Assembly: GCF_900188295.1 (NCBI RefSeq)
Contig: NZ_FZNM01000003.1
Coordinates: 310,001 to 374,000 of the forward strand
Source of the DNA: Paracoccus sediminis
Lineage (GTDB): Bacteria > Pseudomonadota > Alphaproteobacteria > Rhodobacterales > Rhodobacteraceae
DNA length: 64,000 nt
Direction of reading: 5' to 3'
The translations under genes were made by a program, and so were the position numbers. The notes beneath the pieces are model-generated. The model had not been told where the DNA came from, made no database searches, and saw nothing but the letters and a program-made list of their open reading frames with translations. This document shows, piece after piece, positions 1-11,391 of this stretch (its first letter is position 1; each line of letters opens with the position of its first letter).

Positions 1-446
1 TCCAGCGTCAGACCCATCAGCGATTCGCCGTTCACATGGGTGATGAAATCGCCCGTCTTGACCCCCGCCTCGGCCGCCGGCGTATCGTCGATGGGCGAGA
101 CGACCTTGACCAAGCCGTCCTCTTGGCTGACTTCGATGCCCAAACCGCCGAAGCTGCCGCGGGTCTGGGTCTGCATGTCCTGGTAATCGCTGGCGGACAG
201 GAAACTGGAATGGGGATCCAGCGACGTCAGCATCCCGTTGATCGCGGCCTCGATCAGTTTCTTGTCGTCGGGCGCCTCGACATAGTCCGATCGGACCCGT
301 TCGAACACGTTCCCGAACAGTTCCAGCTGTTCGTAGATCGAGGCGTTGGATCCGGTTTCCTGCGCCACCAGCGGCCCGGCGATCTGTGTGGTCAGAAGCG
401 CACCGGCCAGAACGCCGCCCACGCCCGCGATCAGATAATGTTTCAT
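1..446 (-). CDS. ctpA: S41 C-terminal processing peptidase (CtpA-like), partial
   Basis: The 5' part of a carboxy-terminal processing protease, cut by the window edge after about 148 codons. The start ATG is at 446. It opens with a signal-anchor (MKHYLIAGVGGVLAGALL). The helical S41 N-terminal region follows (SDYVEAPDDKKLIEAAINGML, with the family's LDPHSSF motif). A PDZ domain then begins (SFGGLGIEV, AGVKTGDFI). The catalytic Ser/Lys region lies beyond the edge. These periplasmic proteases trim C-termini of envelope proteins or cell-wall hydrolase partners. It lies 18 bp downstream of the EnvC-like gene on the same strand, and ctpA next to a murein-hydrolase activator is a common alphaproteobacterial pairing. 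Confidence 0.9.
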   Translation of the reverse strand, partial: MKHYLIAGVGGVLAGALLTTQIAGPLVAQETGSNASIYEQLELFGNVFERVRSDYVEAPDDKKLIEAAINGMLTSLDPHSSFLSASDYQDMQTQTRGSFGGLGIEVSQEDGLVKVVSPIDDTPAAEAGVKTGDFITHVNGESLMGLTL

Positions 447-464
447 GTCAGGCCTTTCCTGCCT

Positions 465-1639
465 TCATTCCTGTTCCGGCTGCACGACGGGATTCAGCAC
501 GAACCATTCCGCCGGGTCCAGAGTTTCCTGCCCCTTGCGCAATTCCAGATACAGGGACTCGGTCCGCCCTGCATTGCCGCCGATGGCGGCATCGGCCACG
601 AATTGCGCGCCGAATTCCTGCGCCGACACCTCGGTCCCGCCCATGAGACCCAAGGGGTCGCCCGCTTGCAGCACGTCGCCCACCTCTCCGAAAACCTGCG
701 CCATGCCCGCAAGGACCAGAAGATAACCCCGCGCGGGTTCGACGATCATCACATTGCCGTAATCCAGCAAGGGACCGCGATAGCGGAGTGTCGCAGGCCA
801 GGGCGTCGTCACCAGGGCCGACGGCGGCGTGGCGATGACCCAGCCGGGCCGCTCCACGCCCGCCGCGTCCGCCTGGCCGTAAAGGCGCAGGATGGTGCCC
901 ACCACCGGCAGCGGCAGGGTGCCCTGCGCACCCTCGAAATCCTCCATGGGCGGACCCACATCCAATTGAAGCCCGGCGACGCCAGCCGCAAAGTCGTCCA
1001 GCGATTGCGCAGCATCGCGCAGGGCCTGCATCTCGGCCGGGGCATCGGCATAGCGCACGGGCAGGCTGGAACGGTCGGTCACTGCGCTGGCCAGCAGGCG
1101 CCGCGCCTCCTGGACCGAGGCAAGGCCGCTGCCCAGCATCTGCGCGGCCCCGCCCTGCAATTCGCGGACCGTGGCGATTTCGCGCAGGTCGTCGGCCAGC
1201 CGCTCGGCCTCGGACCGCAGGCCGGGGGTGACGCTTTCCAGCACCATGCCCGACCGGGCATTGGCCAGCGCGCCCGCCGGATGCAGCAGCATCGTGGCTT
1301 CGGGGGCCTGCTGCAACGCCGTCATCGCCCCCAGCACCGAGGCCAGCCGCGCCCGCTGCGATTCGAAGTCCGCGCGCAGATCCCGTTCGCGGGCACTGGC
1401 CTGCCGCAGCCCTTCGCGCAGGGCGGCCAGCCCCTGTTCGTAACCCCGGATCACATCGGTCAAGGCCGTCACCTGATCGTCGGCCGACACCGCCTCGGCC
1501 AGCTTGGCCATGGCGGCGCGCAGCTGGGCGGCGGCGTCCTGCGCCTCGGCCACGGCGGCGGTGACCGAGGGGGGGGTGTCCTGGGCCAGAACGGGCGCGG
1601 GGGCGATCAGCGCGGCCAGCGCCAAGGAAAGAAACAGTT

Positions 1640-1643
<4 letters not shown>
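465..1643 (-). CDS. EnvC-like murein hydrolase activator (LytM/M23-domain protein)
   Basis: A 392-residue secreted protein. It has a cleavable signal peptide (MKLFLSLALAALIAPAPVLAQ), a long Ala/Glu/Gln-rich coiled coil over roughly residues 25-220, and a C-terminal LytM-like domain. That domain keeps the fold signature (LRYRGPLLDYGNVMIVEPA, LVLAGM, GDPLG) but lacks the catalytic HxxxD/HxH metal ligands. This is typical of EnvC-type activators, which stimulate amidases at the septum and do not cut peptidoglycan themselves. Its ATG overlaps the gpmI stop by 4 bp and ctpA follows closely, so gpmI-envC-ctpA is probably one transcript. The activator role is inferred from domain architecture. Confidence 0.82.
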
Positions 1644-3157
<1,514 letters not shown>

Positions 3158-3279
3158 ATCGCCTCTCGGATGGTTTGCGCCTTGTTACGCCCGTGCGGCG
3201 GTTGCGGCAACCGGCCAAGGGCAAACGATCCGCATGCGGTCCGCGCCTGTCGGCGGCCGATCCCGGCAAGCCTGTCCGG

Positions 3280-3885
3280 TCAGACCCAAGGACGCGCCTG
3301 CGCCATCCGCGTTTCATAGCTTTCGATGGCCGGGGCCTTTTCCATGGTCAGGCCAATATCGTCCAGGCCGTTCAGCAGACAATGTTTGCGGAACGGATCG
3401 ACCTCGAAGCCGAAGGACACCCCGTCCGATGTGGTGACGGTCTGGTTTTCCAGATCCACCGTCATGCGGGCGTTGGCGCCCTTGCGCGCATCCTCCATCA
3501 GCAGGTCCACGGCCTGCTGCGGCAGCACCACCGGCAGGATGCCGTTCTTGAAGCAGTTGTTGAAGAAGATGTCGGCGAAACTGGTCGAGATGACGCAGCG
3601 GATCCCGAAATCCAGCAGCGCCCAGGGGGCATGTTCGCGCGACGATCCGCAGCCGAAATTGTCCCCCGCCACCAGAATCCGCGCATCGCGATAGGCAGGC
3701 TGGTTCAGCACGAAATCCGGCAGTTCATTGCCGTCGCGGTCATAGCGCATCTCGTCGAACAGATTGACCCCCAGACCCGACCGCTGAATGGTCTTCAGAA
3801 ACTGCTTGGGGATAATCATGTCGGTGTCGATATTGACCAGCGGCATGGGCGCCGCAATACCTGTAAGGGTTGTAAACCTGTCCAT
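3280..3885 (-). CDS. leuD: 3-isopropylmalate dehydratase small subunit
   Basis: The small subunit of isopropylmalate isomerase (leucine biosynthesis), which pairs with LeuC to isomerise 2-isopropylmalate to 3-isopropylmalate. The product begins [20 protein letters not shown], the usual LeuD N-terminus with the [12 protein letters not shown] motif, so I place the start at 3885; the frame is open 14 codons further upstream, but that extension is not family-like. [14 protein letters not shown] at about residue 75 is the swivel-domain substrate-loop signature. At 201 residues it is normal length. LeuC is 1 kb away on the same strand, separated by an oppositely oriented surface-protein gene. Confidence 0.95.
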   Translation of the reverse strand: MDRFTTLTGIAAPMPLVNIDTDMIIPKQFLKTIQRSGLGVNLFDEMRYDRDGNELPDFVLNQPAYRDARILVAGDNFGCGSSREHAPWALLDFGIRCVISTSFADIFFNNCFKNGILPVVLPQQAVDLLMEDARKGANARMTVDLENQTVTTSDGVSFGFEVDPFRKHCLLNGLDDIGLTMEKAPAIESYETRMAQARPWV

Positions 3886-3963
3886 GATAGCCTTGTGGAT
3901 GCAGGATGCGCCGAATAACGCAACCATGCGATGATTGAGAAAGATGATTTACATCTTCTTATT

Positions 3964-3986
3964 TAACCGCCTGATCTGGTTGTCAA
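3964..3986 (-). promoter_or_regulatory. candidate leuD sigma-70-type promoter
   Basis: On the minus strand TTGACA (3986-3981) is a perfect -35 hexamer. The A/T-rich stretch GTTAAATAAG, 14-20 bases downstream, could hold a weak -10. It sits about 80-100 bp upstream of the leuD start, in the otherwise gene-free region 3886-4100. On the plus strand of the same region TTGAGT (3988-3993) with TAAACT (4012-4017) at 18-bp spacing is a possible promoter for the surface-protein gene. The assignment is from hexamer matching only. Confidence 0.35.
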
Positions 3987-4100
3987 GTTGAGTATCGAAC
4001 ATCGCCCCGGATAAACTTATTGCGAGCGAAAAAAATCGGGTGCAATATGGTTTCGCGATCACTTTTGCGCGTTTCAATGCAGTAACAAGGGAAAATGGTA

Positions 4101-4874
4101 ATGATGATGTCCAAGCTTCGTTTGGTGGCGCTGTCCCTGGCGGGGGCGGCCTTTGTCGGATCGGCGGCGTCGGCGGCGGTCGTTCGTGTGGATCAGGCCA
4201 ATTTCAAACCGTCGGCCGGTTTGATTACCTTCAGCGAGTTCGCCTTGGGGGCCGTCAACCCGACCTACAACCCGGCCGATTACGGTGGCGGCGCAGGGGC
4301 GCCGACGGTCACGTTCGACGGGTGGTTTCTGGGCCAGTCGCTCAGCCTGGATCCCGCTGCGGACTGTCCGGGCGGGGTGCCGTCGGCCTGCGTGGTCGGC
4401 ACACCGAACGCCGGGCTGTCGCTGGATCCCAATGCACCCGACACGTTCATCACCAGTGACAGTGCGGCACCGAATTCGCCGGTCCTGTCCGGCTCTCCGC
4501 TGTTCAACGGCACGGTCGCGGTCCTGTTCGACACCGATCAGTTCGGCGTCGGCTTCGACGCGGGCTTTTTCGACAACTTCGGCTCTCTTGGCCTTACGGC
4601 CTTCAACCGCAACGGCGACCTGCTGGGCACGGTCAGCAACGTGGGATTGGGAATCGAATTCCTGGGTCTGGTGTCCGACGCCGCCGATATCGCCGGCGTC
4701 CTGTTCAGCCTGACCGGAGTCGAAGGCGCGGGCTTTGCCATCGACAGCCTGCGCTTTGGAGAGCGGGGCGACATCATCGTCGATCCGTCCCCCGTTCCGC
4801 TGCCTGCGGCAGGATGGCTGCTGGTCGCCAGCATGGGCGGAATGGCCGCCCTGCGCCGCCGCCGCAACCCCTGA
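4101..4874 (+). CDS. VPLPA-CTERM (PEP-CTERM-like) sorted surface/exported protein
   Basis: A secreted protein of about 257 residues. It has an N-terminal signal peptide (LRLVALSLAGAAFVGSAASA), a Gly/Pro/Asp-rich beta-type body with few charged runs, and a C-terminal sorting tail: VPLPAAGWLL, a short hydrophobic segment, then the basic cluster RRRRNP. This tripartite tail is the VPLPA variant of PEP-CTERM, recognised by an exosortase-type enzyme (not in this window). Four ATGs occur at the 5' end (4095, 4101, 4104, 4107); AAGGG at 4087-4091 is best spaced for 4101. A hairpin terminator follows. The molecular role is unknown; this family often serves the extracellular matrix or biofilm. Confidence 0.85.
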   Translation: MMMSKLRLVALSLAGAAFVGSAASAAVVRVDQANFKPSAGLITFSEFALGAVNPTYNPADYGGGAGAPTVTFDGWFLGQSLSLDPAADCPGGVPSACVVGTPNAGLSLDPNAPDTFITSDSAAPNSPVLSGSPLFNGTVAVLFDTDQFGVGFDAGFFDNFGSLGLTAFNRNGDLLGTVSNVGLGIEFLGLVSDAADIAGVLFSLTGVEGAGFAIDSLRFGERGDIIVDPSPVPLPAAGWLLVASMGGMAALRRRRNP

Positions 4875-4891
4875 CGCCTTTTGATCGTGAT

Positions 4892-4921
4892 GCCCACCCC
4901 GGCCACCGGGGCGGGCATTTT
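4892..4921 (+). terminator. rho-independent terminator of the VPLPA-CTERM gene
   Basis: An 11-bp GC stem with one mismatch (GCCCACCCCGG / CCGGGGCGGGC), a 3-base loop, then ATTTT. It starts 17 bases after the stop codon. It also separates this gene from the convergent leuC. Confidence 0.8.
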
Positions 4922-4950
4922 CATGGGTCGCGCCCGGACCAGTCCCTGGA

Positions 4951-6387
4951 TCAGGCCGAGGCAGAGGCCATGTCCCGCACATCGACCAGATGCCCCGCAA
5001 CCCCCGCCGCCGCCGCCATCGCGGGCGACATCAGGTGCGTGCGGCCCTTGTAGCCCTGGCGGCCCTCGAAATTGCGGTTGCTGGTGGCGGCGCAGCGTTC
5101 GCCGGGTGCCAGTTGGTCGGGATTCATGCCCAGGCACATCGAACATCCCGCCAGGCGCCATTCGAAGCCCGCGTCCTTGAAGATCTGATCCAGCCCTTCC
5201 TCCTCGGCCTGCGCGCGCACCAGGCCCGATCCCGGCACGACCATGCCGCGCACGCCCGGCGCCAGCTTGCGACCGCGCAGGATATGGGCCGCGGCGCGCA
5301 GATCCTCGATCCGGCCATTGGTGCAGGATCCGATGAACACCGCATCGATGGCGATGCCCGTCAAGGGCGTCCCGGCGGTCAGTCCCATGTAGTCCAGAGA
5401 CCGCCGCGCGGATTCGACCTTGCCGCCGGCAAAGTCCTCGGGGGCGGGGACGGATGCCGTGATGGGCAGCGCGTCCTCGGGCGAGGTGCCCCAGGTCACG
5501 GTGGGGGCAATGTCGTCGCCGCGCAGGGTGACGACCTTGTCCCAGTGGGCGTCATCGTCGGAAAACAGCGTCCGCCACCACGAAACGGCGGCTTCCCATT
5601 GGGCGCCTTTGGGCGCATGGGGGCGGCCCTTGACGTAATCGAAGGTCGTCTGGTCGGGCGCGATCAGGCCCGCGCGGGCGCCGCCCTCGATGGCCATGTT
5701 GCAGATGGTCATGCGGCCTTCCATCGACAGGCCCCGGATCGCCTCGCCGCAGTATTCAATGACATGGCCGGTGCCGCCCGCCGTACCGGTCTTGCCGATG
5801 ATCGCCAGCACCACGTCTTTGGCGGTGACGCCGGGGGCAAGGCGGCCCGTCACCTCGACCTTCATGTTCCTGGATTTCTTCTGGATCAGCGTCTGAGTCG
5901 CCAGCACATGTTCCACCTCACTGGTGCCGATGCCGTGGGCAAGCGCCCCGAAAGCACCGTGGGTCGAGGTATGGCTGTCGCCGCAGACCACGGTCATGCC
6001 GGGCAGGGTCCAGCCCTGTTCGGGGCCGATGATATGCACGATGCCCTGGCGGATGTCGTTGACCGGATAATAATGCACACCGAACTCGCGGGCGTTCCTG
6101 TCCAGCGCATCGACCTGGATGCGCGATTCCTGGTTGTCGATGCCCTGTTCGCGGTCCCAGGTGGTCGGCACGTTGTGGTCGGGCACGGCGATGGTGCGGT
6201 CGGGGGCGTGGACGGTGCGGCCGGTCATCCGCAGACCCTCGAAGGCCTGCGGGCTGGTGACTTCGTGGACCAGATGGCGGTCGATATACAGAAGGCAGGT
6301 GCCGTCGGGCTGCTGGTCAACCACATGGGCATCCCAGATCTTGTCGTAAAGCGTCCGCGCGGACACGGGCCTGGCTTCGGTGTTCAT
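4951..6387 (-). CDS. leuC: 3-isopropylmalate dehydratase large subunit
   Basis: A 478-residue aconitase-family [4Fe-4S] enzyme of leucine synthesis. The N-terminus ([14 protein letters not shown]) and [20 protein letters not shown] are LeuC signatures. The cluster cysteines are seen in [13 protein letters not shown] (about residue 350) and [10 protein letters not shown] (about residue 410). NRNFEGRQG near the end binds substrate carboxylate in the family. The start ATG at 6387 gives the standard N-terminus; its ribosome-binding site is weak. A strong nested hairpin lies just upstream in the presumed leader. Confidence 0.97.
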   Translation of the reverse strand: MNTEARPVSARTLYDKIWDAHVVDQQPDGTCLLYIDRHLVHEVTSPQAFEGLRMTGRTVHAPDRTIAVPDHNVPTTWDREQGIDNQESRIQVDALDRNAREFGVHYYPVNDIRQGIVHIIGPEQGWTLPGMTVVCGDSHTSTHGAFGALAHGIGTSEVEHVLATQTLIQKKSRNMKVEVTGRLAPGVTAKDVVLAIIGKTGTAGGTGHVIEYCGEAIRGLSMEGRMTICNMAIEGGARAGLIAPDQTTFDYVKGRPHAPKGAQWEAAVSWWRTLFSDDDAHWDKVVTLRGDDIAPTVTWGTSPEDALPITASVPAPEDFAGGKVESARRSLDYMGLTAGTPLTGIAIDAVFIGSCTNGRIEDLRAAAHILRGRKLAPGVRGMVVPGSGLVRAQAEEEGLDQIFKDAGFEWRLAGCSMCLGMNPDQLAPGERCAATSNRNFEGRQGYKGRTHLMSPAMAAAAGVAGHLVDVRDMASASA

Positions 6388-6413
6388 GGCTGAGGGGCTT
6401 TCGGCTGTGATGC

Positions 6414-6457
6414 GTGACGGTGGCGGAAACGGCTGCGGCGGAACCGCAGCCCGTCAC
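6414..6457 (-). promoter_or_regulatory. nested hairpin in the leuC leader
   Basis: An outer arm GTGACG (6414-6419) pairs with CGTCAC (6452-6457). An inner arm GGCTGCGG (6431-6438) pairs perfectly with CCGCAGCC (6444-6451) across a 5-base loop. The structure ends about 27 bases before the leuC ATG, within the leader if transcription begins further upstream. There is no U-tract, so it is not an ordinary terminator. A role in translation or mRNA stability of leuC is only a possibility. Confidence 0.45.
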
Positions 6458-6605
6458 AGTCGCGCCGTCACGCCGCGCGTTTCGCCAAAGAACCGCGAGG
6501 GCAGGCGGGCGCGGTCATGGATGTCGAAATAGATGAACCCGGACATGGCCGATCTTTTATGCGCCTTTTGGCGTTGTGGCAAGATTCGGCTCAGCAGGAG
6601 GAACG

Positions 6606-7961
6606 ATGGAGCCTGTCGGTCCCAATGTCGTGGATGCTGCCCAGGGGTTGTGGTCGCGCATCGCCTTGTTCGTCGAGATCATGGTTCTGCCCACCAGGCT
6701 GACCCAGCTGGCCGCCATCATCGGGCTGATGCTGCTGTCCTGGCTGTCGGGCAGGCTGGCGTCGCGGTTCTGGAACACCTGGCTGCGGGCGCGCGAGCAT
6801 TGGCCGAAATGGCGCCTGCGGCTGGGAATACTGGTCGCACGCAGACTGGGCCTGATGATCTTTGTGCTGCTGGCATGGTCCGTCGTCTTCGTGATGAGAG
6901 AGATCACCTGGCCGTCGCGCAGCGCGCTGATCGCGCTGGCGGCCTCTATCGCCACCGCGTGGCTGGTGATCTTTTTCGTGGCGCGCCTGATCGCCAACCG
7001 CCTGTTGCGCCGCATCGTCAGCTGGGGCGCCTGGATCTGGGTGACGCTGTTCCTGCTGCAACTGACCGACCCGGCGGGCGATTTCCTGGACAGCATCGCC
7101 ATCACCGTTGGCCAGTTGCGCCTGTCCGCGTTGACGGTGCTGAAGGCCCTTGTGGTGACGGGGCTGATGATCGGGGGCGCGCGGCTGCTGTCGCGGCTGA
7201 TTACCGGCAGGCTGGCGCAGAACCAGGACATATCCCCCACCATGCGGGTGCTGACCGCAAAGCTGTTGCAGATCGTGCTGTTCAGCCTTGCCATCATCGT
7301 CGGGCTGAAGGCCGTGGGGTTCGACCTGACCGGGCTGGCGGTCTTTTCGGGCGCGGTCGGCGTGGGCCTGGGCTTCGGCCTGCAAAAGGTCGTGTCGAAC
7401 CTCGTGTCCGGGGTCATCATCCTGCTGGACAAGTCGGTCAAGCCCGGCGATGTCATCAGCCTGGGCGACACCTTCGGCTGGATCGAGGAACTGGGCGCCC
7501 GCTATGTCAGCGTGGTCACGCGCGACGGCAAGGAATACCTTATCCCGAACGAGGATCTGGTGACGGGCCAGGTGGTCAACTGGTCGCACACCAACAGCTT
7601 CGTGCGGCTGGATCTGACCTTTGGCGCGTCCTATGACGACGATCCCCACCAGGTCAGCGCCATCGCCATTGCCGCCGTCAAGACTGTCAAGCGTGTCCTG
7701 ACCCACCGGCAGGCCGTCTGCTGGGTCACGGGGTTCGGCGACAGTTCCATCGACTATGTGCTGCGCTTCTGGATCGACGATGCCGCGGGCGGGCTGACCA
7801 ACGTGCGCGGGCAGGTCTATCTGGCGCTGTGGGACGCGTTCAAGGAAAACGGGATCACCCTGCCCTTTCCGCAGCGCGAGGTGCGGCTTGTCAATCCGTC
7901 GCTGCGGGTCCAGACGGGCAATCCGCCGACGGACGGCACGGATTCGGGCGGCGATCATTGA
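6606..7961 (+). CDS. MscS-family mechanosensitive ion channel
   Basis: A 451-residue inner-membrane protein with about five or six hydrophobic segments in its first 260 residues. The diagnostic MscS core follows: a Gly/Ala-rich pore helix (FSGAVGVGLGFGLQKVVSNL) and the beta-domain motif KSVKPGDVISLGDTFGWIEE, with IPNEDLVTGQVVNWS after it. A C-terminal alpha/beta domain completes it. It opens under membrane tension to release solutes on hypo-osmotic shock. The ATG at 6606 has an ideal AGGAGG; the frame extends upstream without a ribosome site. It is larger than E. coli MscS (286 residues) because of extra N-terminal helices. Confidence 0.92.
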   Translation: MEPVGPNVVDAAQGLWSRIALFVEIMVLPTRLTQLAAIIGLMLLSWLSGRLASRFWNTWLRAREHWPKWRLRLGILVARRLGLMIFVLLAWSVVFVMREITWPSRSALIALAASIATAWLVIFFVARLIANRLLRRIVSWGAWIWVTLFLLQLTDPAGDFLDSIAITVGQLRLSALTVLKALVVTGLMIGGARLLSRLITGRLAQNQDISPTMRVLTAKLLQIVLFSLAIIVGLKAVGFDLTGLAVFSGAVGVGLGFGLQKVVSNLVSGVIILLDKSVKPGDVISLGDTFGWIEELGARYVSVVTRDGKEYLIPNEDLVTGQVVNWSHTNSFVRLDLTFGASYDDDPHQVSAIAIAAVKTVKRVLTHRQAVCWVTGFGDSSIDYVLRFWIDDAAGGLTNVRGQVYLALWDAFKENGITLPFPQREVRLVNPSLRVQTGNPPTDGTDSGGDH

Positions 7962-7994
7962 GATGGCCCGAAAAGATGCTATCTTTGGGCCATC
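7962..7994 (+). other. long hairpin between mscS and rsfS
   Basis: Begins at the base after the MscS stop. Arms GATGGCCC (7962-7969) and GGGCCATC (7987-7994) pair perfectly, and the inner arms AAAGAT / ATCTTT close a GCT loop with a 2-base bulge. No T-run follows, so it is not a canonical terminator. It could partly insulate rsfS from the channel gene or protect the mscS mRNA end. Confidence 0.5.
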
Positions 7995-8062
7995 CCCTGC
8001 GCCGGGGGCGATCGGCGCGCTGACCGGAGGATATAACCCTGTCACAAGACGTCTCGTCGGCC

Positions 8063-8461
8063 ATGGGGCCGGCTGCGACCGCCAGCGGTCATGATCTGAC
8101 CAGCGACCAGATCCTTGACCGCATCCTGTCCTCGCTTGACGACGACAAGGCCGAGGATGTCGTGACGATCGACCTGCGCGGACGGTCGGCCATGGCCGAT
8201 CACATGGTGATCGCATCGGGCCGCAGCGCGCGCCAGGTGGCCGCCATCGCCGAAAAGCTGGCCGAACGCATGAAGCAGATCACCGGCCGTTCCCCCCGGA
8301 TCGAAGGCAAGGACACCGGCGATTGGGTGCTGATCGACACCGACGACGTGATCGTCCACGTCTTCCGCCCCGAAGTGCGGGAATTCTATCAGCTTGAAAA
8401 GATGTGGATGCCCGCCGACGCCCTGAGCCGCGCCCGCGATCAGGCCCGCCCGGCGCTGTGA
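8063..8461 (+). CDS. rsfS: ribosome silencing factor RsfS
   Basis: A member of the Iojap/RsfS family, which binds ribosomal protein L14 and blocks subunit joining when nutrients are scarce. The family core is clear: AEDVVTIDLRGRSAMADHMVIASGRS, then DWVLIDTDDVIVHVF and REFYQLEKMW. The ATG at 8063 gives 132 residues but has no Shine-Dalgarno sequence. A strong GGAGG (8026-8030) lies 8 bases before an in-frame CTG at 8039, with a stop codon just upstream (8021-8023). Initiation at CTG 8039, adding eight residues, is therefore possible. It is followed closely by rlmH, the usual alphaproteobacterial order. Confidence 0.93.
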   Translation: MGPAATASGHDLTSDQILDRILSSLDDDKAEDVVTIDLRGRSAMADHMVIASGRSARQVAAIAEKLAERMKQITGRSPRIEGKDTGDWVLIDTDDVIVHVFRPEVREFYQLEKMWMPADALSRARDQARPAL

Positions 8462-8474
8462 TCCCACTCGCCTG

Positions 8475-8942
8475 ATGCGGATCGATATCGCCGCAGTCGG
8501 ACGGCTGCGCAAAGGCCCCGAATCGGCGATGGTGGACGACTATCTCGACCGCTTCGCCAAGGCCGGGCGCAGCCTTGGCCTGCCCAGGATCACCATGACC
8601 GAGGTCGAGGACAAGCGCGGCGGCGGCATGGCGGCCGAAGCCGAATTGCTGGCGCGCGCGATCCCCGCCGGATCGGTCCTCGTCCTGATGGACGAACGCG
8701 GCGAACAGCCGACCTCGCCCGATTTCGCCCTGCGGCTGGCGGGCTGGCGCGACGGCGCGCGCGACGTCTGCTTCGTGATCGGCGGCGCGGACGGGTTGGA
8801 TGCGTCGCTGCGGGCGCGGGCCGACTGGCAGGTCAGCCTGGGCCGGATGGTCTGGCCGCACATGCTGGTCCGGGTGATGCTGGCCGAACAGCTTTATCGC
8901 GCGGCCACGATCCTGGCGGGGGCGCCCTATCACCGGGAATGA
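8475..8942 (+). CDS. rlmH: 23S rRNA (pseudouridine-1915-N3)-methyltransferase RlmH
   Basis: A 155-residue SPOUT-class methyltransferase that methylates pseudouridine 1915 in helix 69 of 23S rRNA, using S-adenosylmethionine. The length is exactly that of the family. LVLMDERGEQPTSPDFA, the trefoil-knot segment FVIGGADGL and the C-terminal LAEQLYRAATILAGAPYHRE are conserved signatures. It lies 13 bp after rsfS and is probably cotranscribed, so two ribosome-maturation functions are paired. A terminator shared with the convergent ccrM follows. Confidence 0.97.
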   Translation: MRIDIAAVGRLRKGPESAMVDDYLDRFAKAGRSLGLPRITMTEVEDKRGGGMAAEAELLARAIPAGSVLVLMDERGEQPTSPDFALRLAGWRDGARDVCFVIGGADGLDASLRARADWQVSLGRMVWPHMLVRVMLAEQLYRAATILAGAPYHRE

Positions 8943-8961
8943 CAGGATCGTCGTCGAAAAA

Positions 8962-8987
8962 GCCCCGCCATGCGGACATGGCGGGGC
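8962..8987 (-). terminator. terminator of ccrM
   Basis: A perfect 11-bp stem GCCCCGCCATG / CATGGCGGGGC with a 4-base loop. On the minus strand it is followed by TTTTT, so it terminates ccrM. On the plus strand, after rlmH, there is no T-run, though the hairpin may still slow polymerase. Confidence 0.85.
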
Positions 8988-9040
8988 AAGTCGGGTCCCC
9001 CATATGGCGGCAGCCGGGGGAACCAGGCGAACCGTGAAGA

Positions 9041-10261
<1,221 letters not shown>

Positions 10262-10263
<2 letters not shown>

Positions 10264-10894
10264 AAGGGTTTGTTCTGACGTCTTTACACAAGATATTGTG
10301 GACCGGCGCGAACGAACGCCTATGATAAGGGGTGACGCCCAAATCTAGCATGGCGTTGCGATGGGTCAGAGTGCCATAGCCCGCATTCGACTCCCACCCG
10401 TAACCGGGATGTTGTTGCGCCAAATCCACCATCAGCCGGTCACGCGCCACCTTGGCCAGAATGGATGCGGCGGCAATCGTGACGCAACGGGCGTCGCCCG
10501 ACACGATCGCCTCGGCCGGACAGGGCAGGCCGCGGGGAACGCGGTTGCCATCGATCAGGGCATGGCACGGCGGGGTTCGCAGCCCCGCGACCGCCAGACG
10601 CATTGCCAGATGCGATGCCTGAAGGATGTTCAGCCGGTCGATCTCCTCGACCCCGACATGGACGATGCAATGGTCGCAATGGGCGGCCAGCCATGCGGCC
10701 AGGGCTTCGCGCCGTTTCGCCGTCAGCTTCTTGGAATCGTTCAGGCCATCGGGAATGGCGTCGGGATCCAGCACCACGGCTGCGGCGGTGACGGGACCGG
10801 CCAGGGGGCCGCGCCCGACCTCGTCCACGCCCGCGACGCGGCGGGCGCCACGGGCCAGGGCGCCTCGTTCGACGCTGAAATCGGGCAGGATCAT
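10262..10894 (-). CDS. rnhB: ribonuclease HII
   Basis: A 210-residue type 2 RNase H that removes ribonucleotides and RNA primers from RNA:DNA hybrids. The active-site motif [13 protein letters not shown] (acidic residues near 24-25) is intact. [21 protein letters not shown] and [15 protein letters not shown] carry the remaining conserved residues, and [12 protein letters not shown] is the substrate-binding block. Its start codon overlaps the upstream allA stop by 4 bp. rnhB next to ccrM is a recurrent arrangement in Rhodobacteraceae and may allow cotranscription. Confidence 0.97.
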
Positions 10895-11370
10895 GCGGTG
10901 ATCGTCACGGATGCGATCGTCACTTCCTCAAGGTTCGTACCCTCGCCCTCTCGGTCAACGACCAGGAAATCGGCCGGATTGTCCAGCGGCGTCAGCACGC
11001 CGTGCCAGACCCCGGCCCGCAGATTCACGCCGGTGCCCGCAGGCACCAGAAAGGCGCGCGGCGTTCCCGGCTTGCCCTTGTCATCCGGCGCCACGACCGA
11101 CAGCCAGGCATCCGGCCCCAGCGGCATGAAGGCCTGGCTGCCCAGCGGGTGCCGTTCCAGCAGCGTGCAGTCATAAGGCAGGCTGACGGCCTGGGACCGG
11201 AACAGGGAAATGATCGCCTCGCCCCCTGCCCGTTCCACGGTGGCCAGCGCATGGTGGCGTTCGCAGCGGCCTGCGTTAATCATGCGGTCGGGCGTGGCGC
11301 GCGGGGTCAGAACATCGCCAAAAGGGGCAAAGGCGTCGGCGGTCAGGGGTTCGATGCGGATCGTGGTCAT
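10891..11370 (-). CDS. allA: ureidoglycolate lyase
   Basis: A 159-residue cupin-fold enzyme that releases urea from ureidoglycolate to give glyoxylate, the last step of allantoate/purine degradation. The N-terminus [18 protein letters not shown] and the core [33 protein letters not shown] match the AllA family. No other purine-catabolic gene is in the window. It overlaps rnhB by 4 bp, so translation is probably coupled. A good ribosome site (GGAGGACCCC) precedes the ATG at 11370. Confidence 0.92.
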   Translation of the reverse strand: MTTIRIEPLTADAFAPFGDVLTPRATPDRMINAGRCERHHALATVERAGGEAIISLFRSQAVSLPYDCTLLERHPLGSQAFMPLGPDAWLSVVAPDDKGKPGTPRAFLVPAGTGVNLRAGVWHGVLTPLDNPADFLVVDREGEGTNLEEVTIASVTITA

Positions 11371-11391
11371 GGGGTCCTCCTGCCGTTTGGC

